In this document: positions 13,022 through 24,030 of the stretch, piece after piece
Layout of the letters: each line of letters starts with the position of its first letter
Position numbering within the stretch: the stretch's first letter is position 1
DNA from: Straminergon stramineum
Lineage: Eukaryota > Streptophyta > Bryopsida > Hypnales > Calliergonaceae
Reading direction: 5' to 3'
Assembly: GCA_963920665.1 (NCBI GenBank)
Contig: OY987263.1
Span: 32,910,547 to 32,974,546 of the forward strand
Length of the DNA: 64,000 bases
Made by a program: the position numbers and the translations under genes
Notes under the pieces: generated by a model
What the model was told of the DNA's origin: nothing
The model's database searches: none
Seen by the model: the letters and a program-made list of their open reading frames with translations, nothing else

Positions 13022-13333
13022 TTACATTGCATTTGTAATTCTCAGAGGCAATGACTGAAATGTATCTGCATCAAGAATCCTAGCACCACTCTGATCAAAA
13101 TTAGAATCCATGATTGAGACTAAGTGTTGCTTTCCCAACATTAATTCGCATGCTTCAGCTTTAACTTCAGTGATAAATGTGATGTGATGTGAGCAGAGGA
13201 GACGTTCAAATGGAGGAACATCACCATTGCAGCGACAATTGGCTGTGTGGGAATGGTTTTCAACACTTTTTCCGGTGAAGAACACCACCATCCTGAAGAA
13301 AGACCGGTACTCAGATTCTACCTTTCGGCCCAC
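13022..13333 (-). pseudogene. Coding relic of an unidentified protein, C-terminal part
   Basis: This minus-strand ORF has balanced, protein-like composition (for example GDVPPFERLLCSHHITFI and ILDADTFQSLPLRITNAM at the end), unlike the AT-rich chance ORFs around it. I do not recognise the family. Its upstream side runs straight into a CACTA-like MITE (13331-13678), so the reading frame appears interrupted. It may belong with the relics at 15593-15901 and 16436-16544, which lie in 5'-to-3' order on the same strand. That link is inferred from strand, order and coding character only. Confidence 0.35.
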
Positions 13334-13678
13334 TACTTGAACATAATGACAAGTACACTAATAATGGTATTTAGTGTTATGTTACTAATAGTGTTCCCTG
13401 AGCTTTTACTACACCTACTCTAAATTTCAATTGGTTTGCATTTAGTGTTGTATTCACAACCCTTTAATTCATATATTTAGATTTATATTTTTTTCATGAC
13501 AATTTGATGAAATAATATGTAACACTAAATGTAATTTTGTAAAAAATTTATATCCAATAGTTGACAAATAGTGTCTATGTTGACATTTAGTGTTAACAAC
13601 ACTAGAAGAATTGTTGACATTTAGTGTTGTGCTTCGTAATTAGTGTTGCAAACACTAAATATCATTATTAGTGTAGTG
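13331..13678. mobile_element. CACTA-like MITE
   Basis: The termini read CACTAC at the left end and its reverse complement GTAGTG at the right. Just inside is an inverted repeat of about 23 bp (CACTAATAATGgTATTTAGTGTT on the left, read with one mismatch on the right). The interior repeats the motif TTTAGTGTT several times. No ORF is present. I could not find a clean 3-bp target duplication, so the exact left boundary (13331 or about 13354) is uncertain. Confidence 0.65.
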
Positions 13679-15592
13679 AGAAAGTTTGTGAATGGTTATC
13701 CTAAACTGAGACAGAATTGCATTAACTCTAGATTGACTCTAGAACTGGATTTGCAAAAATGAGGTCATAGATTTAAGAACACAAAAATGTCAAAAAATCA
13801 CCATGTTAAGAGAACCTCTTTTCAAACCCATTCCAACAAATTTTACTCAAAAAATGATAAGATTTTGCTTGTAATTGAATTTTGAAGGAATTTTGAAATT
13901 TTCTTTTCAAAATTTATAAAAAAATAAATTGATGATGAAGTGGTGAATCTAATTGTATGGATGTAATGTACAACTCAAAATCTACAACTTTTATTTGTAT
14001 ATGAATTCCAAAATATTCTTCCAAAATATTCTTCCAAATAGCACTTTATAATGGGGGTTTTCAAATTGACAATTCTAGAGAAATTAGATTAACTCCCAAA
14101 CATCTAATTTCATGAATTTCATTTACAATGGCAATCATCAAAAAGAGATGTTCATAAAGCTCATGTATGCATAGAACTAAACTTTAGACCAAACAAACTT
14201 TTGAAAATTGCTCCTATTCTTGAACTTCAGTAATCTATTTTGGGACTAGTTAGCAATTAGAAGACAATTTCAATGCATTATTGCATGTATATATTTTGGA
14301 CACTAGATGAATAACCTTTGAATTTTAAAAGTTTTGATTATTGTCAAGGTGTACTCCATATTGACCTAGGCTTTTATGTTCAAGTAGTGTATTCCATAGG
14401 CAAGAATCACAACTAGGTGCAGTTAACTTATTGCATAAAACTGTGATTGAATGAACTAGATCTAATCATTTCAATGTAAGATATGAAATTCCTAAGCAAA
14501 CTCAAAGCTTGTTTGTTGCAGGCATATTCCTACTTGCACATTCGCAACAAAGAATTCCCCTGGGGTACTTACATTCACCTACTCGCATTGATGTACTTGA
14601 CAACAATGCTCATTTGTAATTTCAATATTTTCATGAAATGAAAGTCTATTGTAATCATTTAGGACTAACATTATGAAACAAATGTTGTTTCCTACATAAA
14701 TAAAATGGTATAAATATATGGTTTGAAGTCTAACTAACACTAGAATTGATGATGCAGGGCCAAATGGACTCTTCGAGAGTGAAGATTGAAACAAGCCACC
14801 ACCAATACACCCTACCAATTTGGCCAAAATGCTCCCAAGAAATGTATATAAATTAATGTGGCAAATCAAAGATTTTTTGAAAAAAAAACATTCAGTGGTT
14901 TAAAAAATAAGTGGTAAAATATACCAATTATTACAATAGTAGCAACTTTTGTATACATACATCTTGAATTGTACATCCAATATACTATATTTACCTTGTA
15001 CTTTCTTCTATGGCAAGGTAGAAAATGCCTTTTAAGGTGAGTAAACCACAAGGCATCCAAATAAGTATACTTCCATTTTTTTAAATGTCTTAGTTTTGTA
15101 AGGGTCTTGATGATGATTGAAAGAGCTTTCTAAATTCTCTAATATTTTGAGAGCCACAATACGTGAAAACTAAAAAAATTCAAATTACTTATTACAAGGA
15201 TACCCCAAACCAACCCTCGACTCACATATTAAGGAGGTGATCGCTTTGGGGGAAAAGCTAGAGGTTAGAGGTTACTTTTGCAGCAAGATTGAGTTCGCAA
15301 ACAGGTTTGGTTCGCATGGCCAAGTTTGCAACAGGGTCGGTTTCACAACAAAGTTCAGTTTGCAGTAGGGTCCATTTTGCTAGAGGGTAAAAGTCTGCAA
15401 CAAGGTAGCTCTTGCAACAGGTTACCTCGCATCATTCCACTGGATTTGAGCTGTATGTTTAAACCGGGTCATGACTATGAGATACAACTTTCACAAGTAA
15501 AAATACTGAGCAGGGCAAGCAAGTACTGTAGAAAGAGTACCCTGAAACACAATCAGCCTCCACGAGATACTTGAGTCTGGCTGACGCGTGAA
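13679..15592. other. AT-rich spacer inside the relic gene region
   Basis: No gene is supported. It contains a member of the dispersed 'ttttggacac...atgaata...gaatttt' repeat near 14290-14440. At about 15270-15425 it contains a degenerate G-rich short repeat (variants of 'gtttgcaacagggt'). Confidence 0.45.
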
Positions 15593-15901
15593 CTACAAGC
15601 CAGCGAATATCAGGAATATAAAATGCCTTTTTAATGGCCGCTCCAGAAACACTGGACCCTCTTCTACCACCAAAGCATATCCGCTTGATTCTCCATCTTC
15701 TGGATCATATAAAACGATTGGATACAGTATTACCATGCGTCCATCAGGCCCCACCTCCTTTAAGTCAAGCTTTAGGTTGCTGCTTGTTGAATTGAGGATT
15801 CTCAAATCAGCGTTGGGCATTGACTATTTGGCAACACAATCTCGGAAGGTTGGAGGCAATTCAACCTCTATGAGTTCTCCATATGCACGCCAAGCGCAGG
15901 A
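15593..15901 (-). pseudogene. Coding relic of an unidentified protein, middle part with in-frame stops
   Basis: Read on the minus strand, one frame gives protein-like sequence (CAWRAYGELIEVELPPTFRD, then VAK, a TAG stop, SMPNADLRILNSTSSN, and further on YPIVLYDPEDGESSGYALVV). The in-frame TAG just before the only Met, plus a TGA further upstream, indicate decay unless introns remove them. No domain is recognised. The coding quality is clearly higher than in surrounding chance ORFs. Confidence 0.35.
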
Positions 15902-16435
15902 TCAAGCACCCAGATCTCCTGAAGCAGAGAGAGAACCAGACACTCCACTTTGGGGGTGATATTTGGGTCGCGTTAAATTGCATGGGTCAAAGCGATAAGG
16001 GCAAAACAATCATTTTTATTCGCGTTTCAACATTTACTGTACACTAGCCCGAGTACCGAGACTGAGGATGAAGACGTGAACTTCCATGGATCTCCTGTGG
16101 TATGATAAAAATACTTGAGATAACCTTTCCTCGTGGAGGTGGATTGGACACTTGTTTCCTCTATGCCTCGTAAGATGTCATTTTTATGCAGCGAATTGTT
16201 TTAAACTTGTTGTCTCACCCCTAGTTGCACATGCAATTGGTTCAGATATTAATGTAACTTCAAACTGTGCTATCTAAAGTGGTCAACACAATCATGACAA
16301 CTTCCTGCAGTCAGGAATACCATGGCCAAGACTTCTAGCAACTCCAGTAGCAAATAAAAGCAGGATTGTAATTGGAAACGCAAATGCTTAAGTAAAAAAG
16401 AATGAAAATTTTAGAAAGTGATGGGTGAATTGGCT

Positions 16436-16544
16436 TACCATCCTTGGAAACATAAAACTTCCCGAAGTTGCACCAAATGTAGAGGTCGTTGGATCCTATG
16501 ATGGCCCTTACACTGCAGACTGCCCCATGACCGACGATACACAA
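16436..16544 (-). pseudogene. Exon-like fragment with donor site
   Basis: The minus-strand frame reads VGHGAVCSVRAIIGSNDLYI, then WCNFGKFYVSKDG, and stops at a good GT donor (aaggatg|gtaagcc). An internal AG (gtctgcag) could be its acceptor. This looks like one exon of the same unidentified minus-strand gene as the relics at 15.6-15.9 kb and 13.0-13.3 kb. The function is unknown. Confidence 0.3.
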
Positions 16545-17639
16545 GGTGACTACACCTAATTGTAATTTCTAGCCCCCCTCCGCCCAAAAGTCCCCTAGCT
16601 AGATTCTTGCCCAAAATGAACACAATATAGACAAGAGAGCCTCCAATAAGTTTGGTTCTAGTTTGAAATTCATAAATAATTCAACTGCTGTCCAAAATTA
16701 GTGTTAGAAATCACATTTCAATAGTCAACAAGATTAAACAAACAAAGTGAAAGTAAGAAGTATGTTCATACATACATTTGGCTGGATTTCACACAACAAA
16801 AGTATGAGCACCCATTATCAACCTTGCCTAAATATCAACACCAATAATATGAGCATGAATGATGAAGAAAGGTACAATAACCCAATAAAACAAAAAGCTA
16901 TTAGAGGAACTCATTGACTATGTAGTATCAAATAAATATACCATTTTGTGTGCTCTTTGTATTCTTTTCAAACAAGTCTTAAATAAATTCTAGAAGTGAA
17001 TATCTTTTTGATCCTAGGACAAAGTTTTCTACTTCCACTCTAGCATACCTTCTCTTCTATTTGCTAAAAAACCAAACATTAATCCTTTTGTCCAAATTCC
17101 AGTCCATCTTAGCAATGTTTTAAAGAAATAACGTGTATCGGTGCACATATCTTACGCCCAATTTTAGCCCTTACCCAAAACTGCTACCAGCAGATTTTAG
17201 CCTGAACTGTAAGTGAACATACGGGAACCAAGAGTAAGTTTCCATACACCTGTAATAAACTCGTCTATTCATACAGTCTATGCGTAGTCCGTTCACAATG
17301 TGCCCCAAAAAACACATTCTAAGGTATATTGAAACCCTATTAAACTGCTACCAAGACCCAACCAAAATTAAGGCAGACTATTACAAAAAACCACGCTCAG
17401 ATGCATGCTTGTGGTGAACATACCTCGCACCCTGCAGACTTGCCTTTCATCCTCACATTCCTCTGCAAACTCAACTTGCCGATCCCGTAAGCACTGCCAA
17501 ATTTTGAACTAAGATTCTCTGGTTTCCAAGTCAACAGCGCACGTAAACACCACTGGAAGCTTCAGGAATGTTCCGAAAGTAGCAAGAATAGAGAGCAATC
17601 TCCTCCCAAATAGCAAATACTCTCTTGAATCTCTTAATC
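16545..17639. other. AT-rich spacer
   Basis: No gene, RNA or clear repeat is seen by eye. From 17400 onward the base composition becomes more balanced towards the tandem repeat. Confidence 0.45.
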
Positions 17640-18030
17640 CTTCACAACCCGGCTCTCCATCAAGGTACTTGTGCACGTCCTGCTTAACATTTGCACATAA
17701 CCGCAATCCCAACACTATTCCGAAATAAAACTCGCATAAATTCTAAACATAAACTTGCATCGTTTTATCGTCATAATCCAGCTCTCCTTCAAGGCAAATA
17801 TGCCTGTCCTGCTTAACAATTCCACATAATCGCAATCCCAACACACTTCCGAAGTGAAACTCGCAAAAATCTCAAACACATACTGTATCAGTTCATCCAC
17901 ATAACCGGGCTCTCCTTCAAGGCACATGTGCAAGTCCTGCTTAACAATTCCTCATAACCGCAATCCCGACACTCTTCCGATGAGAAACTCGCATAAATCT
18001 CAAACACACACCACATCGTTTCATCGGGGT
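17640..18030. repeat. Three tandem copies of a ~129-bp unit
   Basis: The anchor 'gctctcc(a/t)tcaaggcaa' recurs at 17652, 17781 and 17909. Each unit continues with 'gtcctgcttaacaattcc', 'cataaccgcaatcc(c)aacac', 'ttccgaa.t.aaactcgcat' and 'aatctcaaacac'. Read on the minus strand the units give imperfect peptide repeats (FEIYASFSSEECRDCGY in one, FEIFASFTSEVCWDCDY in the next). In-frame stops, and one unit of 128 bp, argue against a present-day repeat protein. Confidence 0.75.
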
Positions 18031-18640
18031 CTCACAAGTACAACTAAAACCATTGAAAGGATCCAATTCTTCGCCAAACCTGTTCTCCCGTCACGTGCTC
18101 TCCTCATGCACCACAAGCATTAACCTTAAGAACCACACAACCACACGACCGAACCTCCCCTTTTCCCTGATTTCACGGAAACTTACAGAAACGCCCCTGT
18201 TTCCCGAGTTTCTCTACCCTTCCACCGCGTTTCGAAAGCCATGTATAATATTCCCTGGCCCTGGTTTAAGCTTCGTACGCGCATAAAGGAACGCAAAAGA
18301 AAAGGGAAAACACGAAATCGAAGCGCGTGAAGTTGCGACTTCCACACATTGAGCTCCTGGTGTCTACCACGTCGAGATGCCGACGAGCCTTGTCGATCTG
18401 AAACAAAGGCTCCCAAGTCTTGTTAACCCTGTGTACGTGTTGAAAGAAGAGTGTGGAATCGCAACTTCCACACACTGTGCTCTTGAAATCTGTCATCTCG
18501 GCAGCATCTGAGAACGACGCAGTCACAAAATGGCACACGAGGTTGTTGTTCAAGCTCTGTCGAGATTAAGCATAATTCGAGCAGAGTCTGGCACTGCCGT
18601 CGCAATAGACGGTAAACAGATTGACAGCCACCACAACAAT
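18031..18640. other. Mixed-composition spacer with a 126-bp-offset duplication
   Basis: A motif (ttgcgacttccacacatt at 18333, tcgcaacttccacacact at 18459) occurs twice about 126 bp apart, each followed by a 'gctc' end. Overlapping ORFs on both strands do not resemble a known protein. Confidence 0.4.
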
Positions 18641-18860
18641 GTTGACGGCCGCCCGCCAGCGCCCCCCCTTGGCCCCCTTTGCATCGTGCAGGGGGATCCC
18701 GGGTCCCGTACATTCGCCTGGGGAGTACCCCCTGTGAGAACGGAGGGTGGCCCCGACTTGTGGACGGGTCACCCGGACTGGGGTGGCTTCCCGCCTGCCA
18801 CACCTTCGGGTGGATACCATGGCTGCAGCCGGGCAGCCCCACGCAGAGTTCCGGAATTTA
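18641..18860. other. Isolated GC-rich island of unknown nature
   Basis: This is a sharply GC-rich block (with gggggatcccgggtcccg and gacgggtcacccggactggg) in otherwise AT-rich DNA. All three plus frames are open for some distance because stops are rare at this composition. The longest, at 18530-18907, is Gly/Pro-rich without a domain. It may be a captured exon, an rDNA-like fragment or a retroelement piece. I cannot assign it. Confidence 0.35.
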
Positions 18861-18879
18861 TCTTTTCAAGTGAGAGCTG

Positions 18880-19985
18880 GATGAAACGGATGAACGGAAG
18901 CGGATGAAGTACATCCAAGTTTTTCTAGAAGAAGATTTTCAAGATTTGTGAGTATTCTTCTAGAGCTGATGTGATTAATTCGGTCATTTGATGCTTTGTG
19001 ACCTTTCATGTAAGAATCTCAAAAGTCTCAAAATTTGGTTATGTCTATGATTTTATCCAAGATTCTCAATGGATCAAGTTAAGATGAGAAGAAAAAGAAG
19101 ACATGGAATCATGCAAAAAGAAGATTTTTTGTTGGTGTAGGTTCTTATCAAGTCATTAGATATTTGCCCTCATTTGAGAATTGTATGAATGGATGGATGG
19201 AAATGGATGAAGTACATCCAAGTTTGTGAAGAAAGAGATTTGTACATATTCTAGTGGTGATGTGACTAATTCAAGCACTTGATGCTTTGTAATTTTTACG
19301 TGAACTTCTCAACCTATCACATCCACATGCCTTACAACTCTTACGCAAGCTTCTCAATCTGTCATATCTAGATGCTTTGTGATTTTTACGCAAACTTCTC
19401 AATCTGTCACATCCACATGCCTCACAACTCTTACGCAAGTTCTCAATTTGTCATGTCTAGATGCTTCGTGATTTTTACGCAAACTTCTCAATCTATCATG
19501 TCCAGATGCTCTATAATTTTAATACAAACTTCTCAATTTGTCACATCCACATGCCTCACAACTCTTACGCAAGTTCTCAATCTGTCATGTCTAGATGCTT
19601 CATGATTTTTATGCAAACTTCTCAATCTATCACATCCACATGCCTCACGATTCTTATGCAAGCTTTTCAATCTGTCACGTCTAGATGTTTAGTATTATTT
19701 ACACAGACTTCTCAATTTACCACATCCACATGCCTTACAATTTTTATGCAAGCTTCTTGATTCTTACGCAAGCTTCTCAATCTGTTATTTCAAGATGTAA
19801 AGAAAAGGGATACATGTAATTGTGTAGATAGAAGATGCTTCATGGTTTTTATGCAAACTTTTCAATCCAACATATCTACATGCTTTATGATTCTTACAAT
19901 TCTTAGGTAAGCTTTTCAATTTGACATGTTTAGATGCTTTGTGATTCTTATGCAAGGTTCTCAATCACGATCTAAAGAAAAAAGA
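18880..19985. repeat. Degenerate minisatellite, ~45-bp units of two alternating types
   Basis: The clear core is 19305-19800, with weaker copies to 19985. Units end in 'cttctcaatctgtca' and are of two kinds: one with 'catccacatgcctcacaact' and 'cttacgcaag', the other with 'tgtctagatgctt(c/t)gtgatt' and 'tttacgcaaac'. They largely alternate, so the higher-order unit is about 90 bp. Looser versions (gatgctttgtga) and a duplicated 'ggatgaagtacatccaagttt' occur at 18903 and 19207. ORFs through it are repeat artefacts. Confidence 0.75.
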
Positions 19986-21530
19986 TACAATCATGGAAAA
20001 AGAAGACATTTTATCAATTGAAATTCTTACCAAGTCATTAGATATTTGTCCTTAAAAGTTCTAAATCTACATTCTCTTCCTATTAGGCTCTTTTAGGCTA
20101 AGGGATCATATTTAAATTTTACCAAATTTTAATAATATTTGGAAACTAAATACTAGAGTGAAATTAAAGAATATATATATTTACTTTAAAAGTTTTATGG
20201 AAACTTTTTATTGTTTCTATATAAATTTGAAAAATTTGAAAAAATAACAAACATGTAAAATTTAGTAATATAAAATATTCCAAATTTGGAGTATTTTTTT
20301 CTAGAGTTTAAATTCAATTGAGAATTCTGTAATAGTAATTAAAAAATATATTTTTTATGATTTTTGTTTCAAGGTATATCATTTTTGGTCAAAAAACACT
20401 AGTGAAGACAGTTTGGATCTATAATTGGCTCCTATAAAGGTTAGCTATACACTTGAATACAATTGTGTGGCAAAATTATATATCATTAGTTAGAAAAATT
20501 TGGGACAATCCTTTTGGCTTTACACAAAGTACGTATTTATTTATTATAATAGCAATAAGAGCTTCAATAAGATGCTATGTTGTTACAAAACTACATTGTC
20601 TATTTAATACTACTAAGGGAAATTGCCAATACTAGACATCCCCCAAAGGATCCAATTCCTTGTTTTGCAATGTGCCCATTTTTCAATTCTCTATTTTTAT
20701 AAATTTTAATGATAATAGAATCCCCCAAATCAATATCATTTACTTCTCATGTAGAGACTTGGGTATGAATATTGCAACCCCTTCGATGCTTTTCAAACTT
20801 TACCACTATATCAAAGCTACTTCTTTTTGCCCTATTGTAAAACAATTTGAATAGATAATATCAAAACTATTCAAAATATTTGTTTTGGTTTTGAGTGTAT
20901 TATTTTCAAGCTCTATTATAATACCCCAAATGGAACATGTCTGAGCTTCGTTTCAAATTTGGAAGGCAATGAAGGTAACTATTCTTCTTATATTTTGTAC
21001 AAACTAAAAGATAATGTTTGTCAATTTCTACACAACAACAAAAATGAAATGATAAGCTAGGTACAAAGTTCATGCATCAATTGTTGATCGTTATTATTTT
21101 TTATTCCCCTCCTTGAACAATTATTGTTTAGAAAGATTGAAGTTTTGATTTCAACATAAATTAACTAAACACGAAACTATTCTTATACACATTACATTCC
21201 AAATTTACCCCCTTTCTAATGAATTGTTCTATACATTTAGAAATAATACATATTATTCTATCTATGCCAAACATATAAAAATTGGAAACTTTTGTGCCTT
21301 TTTAAATTTGAATGAGATTTTAACCTTCTCATGGATTGTAATTTGATATAGTAAAAGAATGAATCCTTTGAATAAACCCATACATGAAAGTATACCTTCT
21401 AATGTTGTACAAAAATGATCTCTCCATCACAATCAAATATTTAGTAGATCACTAAGCACAAATTTTTTCAAAAACATTTTGAACAACCATGTTGGTGAGC
21501 CTAAAGAATTTGCAAAATTAGTACAAGTTT
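19986..21530. other. AT-rich spacer
   Basis: Nothing is supported here. It is very AT-rich, with short homopolymers and no coding-like ORF. Confidence 0.5.
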
Positions 21531-22451
21531 ATAGTGATGAACAAAACTAAGTACAAATTTGAAACAATTTCATTCAAACAACTATATTGTAAGCTATAAT
21601 GGACCAAGTCCAAAAGTATATACATGAAAGTTGTAGTGTGCAACATACTACATGTTACCATGGAAGTTTGAAGAGAAAATGAATTGTGATTTGAAAGAAA
21701 ATTAATTTCAAAGTTAGCCATGTCTAAAACTCAATTTTGTTCAACATGATTTGGAACTACTTTATTTTTGTCAATTTTTTCTTAGAACTCCGAAAACACT
21801 TTTCGTGCCTTGACATGTTGATAGACATTATTTTAGATTGTTGTACAAAGAAATTGAAGGAAATTGATATTTATAGAATTTAAAATATCAACAATTTGAC
21901 AGACATGTAAATAATGTTGGTTCTTACAATATTTGATTATTTTTTTAGAATTGAGAGCATGGAATAGCATTTGCCATTGTAGAGGGGGTATAGGTTTCAA
22001 TATAGACCATTTTCCCATCTTAATGCCCTTGCATTTAAATTTTTTGTTGAATTGGACAATGTGTTGAATTTATATTTTCACAATTGTACAATGCATTTTT
22101 AGGGTCAATTTTTTTGTCCCAAACTTAGAGTTCATGATGCACACAATAGAACCAAAAAAATCCAAAAAAATTAAATCATCATTGTCAATATCGGTGATAA
22201 ACTGAAATTGACAAAAATAAAGTAGTTCCAAATCATGTTGAACAAAATTGAGTTTTAGACATGGCTAACTTGGAAATTAATTTTCTTTCAAATCACAACT
22301 CATTTTCTCTTCAAACTTCCATGGTAACATGTAGTATGTTGCACACTACAACTTTCATGTATATACTTTTGAACTTGGTCCATTATAGCTTACGATATAG
22401 TTGTTTTAATGAAATTGTTTCAAATTTGTACTCAGTGTTGTTCATCACTGT
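21531..22451. mobile_element. Large inverted repeat, ~250-bp arms around a ~430-bp centre (foldback/MITE-like)
   Basis: The left arm 21531-21776 and right arm 22204-22451 are reverse complements with few differences, from the outer 'agtgatgaaca' to the inner 'ttatttttgtcaatt'. Both arms carry the same small ORF reading towards the centre-distal end (MANFEINFLSNHNSFSLQTS on the minus strand in the left arm; MANLEINFLSNHNSFSLQTS on the plus strand in the right). This simply reflects the arm identity. No transposase is seen. Confidence 0.8.
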
Positions 22452-22639
22452 ACGTTATTACCATGGGGGCACCCAAATTAAATTAACTACAGTAATAATT
22501 TTACTGACAAAGGAAAAATATCTTACCAAGCATTGAATGTTTCTATTTTGGCAATCCACATTCTTGTGCCATGCTCTCTCAAACTGAAGGGAAACCGCTG
22601 CATGGTGCTCATTAGGGCTTATGAATCTATTTGCTCTCA

Positions 22640-24001
22640 TAATTATAAATAATGATCACACCACTGACCGTGAAGCCTAGTCTACGAAGCCACTTGGAAA
22701 GTGTGCTCCCCAAGCAACAAGAGTGTCATTACGGGCAGGGCAGTCCCCAAATAAAATCCCGGACAAAGGAGTGGCAGTGCGGGCGGGCAAAAAGATTTGA
22801 ACTCAAATTAAGTTACCTTACACCAAAAGAGTGACTTTACGAACACTAGGATAAGTCCCAGCACCTCTCGAAATGCCCGCCAGTCGCGACGGACGTCCAA
22901 CGAAACCGAACGAACCGCCCACGCTCCGTCGCACTTCCGTCTCCGGTCCGTCCCCGGGAGCGGACGACGGGGAGGGGAGCAAAAGTGCCGGGACCCAAAG
23001 GCGCGGATGGCGTGGCAGCGGGTCGAAGGTTCTAGAGCCAACGAATGGCGGCCAGGTCAGCCAGGTCAGTCGGGCGGGAAGCGCGAAGGTTCCCCACGGT
23101 GGTGCAGGGTGCATCGCCTACGCCCGCGCCGGCTACGCGGACTACTTAATGCGGGGGAGCGAGCGCTCCAGGGTACCAGAGAGGGGAGGGCGAGAGGGCA
23201 GACGATGGTTGTGCGTTTGCTGCTGTTCGTTGGATTTGTCGTCGTCGTCTCTCTTTGCCGCAGTGGTGCGGTAGTTTAGTTTGGGCGGTAGTTTGGAAAG
23301 GCCAAAGGAAAGGAAGGAGAGGGAAGGAAGGGGAAACGGGCGGGCGGGCTAGGGTGGCCGACGGACGACGAGAGCTTGCCGCGGATGCGAGGCGAGCTTC
23401 TTCGTTGCTGGCGATCCAGGGTTTGGGCAAACCCTAGCCTCGCGCTTCTTCTTCTTCGCCACATTTGCTGCCGCTCGAGCTTCTCGCTCCCGCTATTTAG
23501 ATCGGCCTTCTCCTTGCCGTGAGTGTTACAGGTTCGGCTCGTCTCGCTGTAGGCTCGGGAGACCGTAGTTGCCATTTTATTTCCCCGCTGTTTATCTCAC
23601 TTCGTATGGTTGCGGCGGCTTGTGCCGGCGTGGCTCTTTGTTTGTGATTGGGGTGCCGGGAGGGCTCTCTGGGGGGAAGCGATGTTGTCTTGGAGAGCTA
23701 GGGGGTTTGAGATCCGTTTTGTCGGTTGTTTTTAGAGTTCTGGTGGTGCTTTTCTTTTTTGGTTCTTGGTGGGAGGGAAGGGCGGCCGTTTTGCGGTTCA
23801 TTTCGGACGTTGTGTGGTGTCCTCGGGTGGGGTGGGGGGGAGAGGAGGTGAGGCTGTTCGTATTTAAGGCTGGTGCATGTGTTCTGATTAGTGATATGTG
23901 CACAGAGTTTGTGGTTGAGGGAGCTTTTGTCGGCGCTTGCCGGCTTTCGATGAACTGGTGAAAGACGGGGCTCCGTGGTGCCTCCCGGTTTGGCCGCATG
24001 C
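22640..24001 (+). promoter_or_regulatory. GC-rich promoter and 5' UTR region of the GTE gene
   Basis: Composition changes abruptly near 22850 to GC- and CpG-rich DNA that runs into the coding exon, typical of a constitutively active plant gene. No TATA box is obvious. A plausible 5' UTR intron runs from the donor at 23519 (ccgt|gagt context) to the acceptor at 23905 (atgtgcacag). Long ORFs on both strands here (including a 195-codon minus ORF) arise from low stop density. A short uORF overlaps the start codon; see the separate entry. Confidence 0.55.
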
Positions 24002-24030
24002 ATGGCGTCGGCGCTTCTTCATACTTATGA
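23998..24030 (+). promoter_or_regulatory. Overlapping uORF at the GTE start codon
   Basis: The sequence gcATGcATGgcg has two ATGs four bases apart. The first (23998) opens a 10-codon frame ending TGA at 24030, overlapping the main ORF, which starts at 24002. Neither ATG has a purine at -3; only the second has G at +4. Ribosomes initiating at the first would miss the main ORF, so this could dampen translation. This is seen in the sequence; the effect is inferred. Confidence 0.5.

Noticed and set aside
18530..18907. 125-codon Gly/Pro-rich ORF
   Set aside because: Runs through the GC-rich island, where all frames are open; no recognisable protein features.
17640..19985. CRISPR-like direct repeats
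   Set aside because: Units are contiguous and degenerate without unique spacers; this is eukaryotic tandem-repeat DNA.
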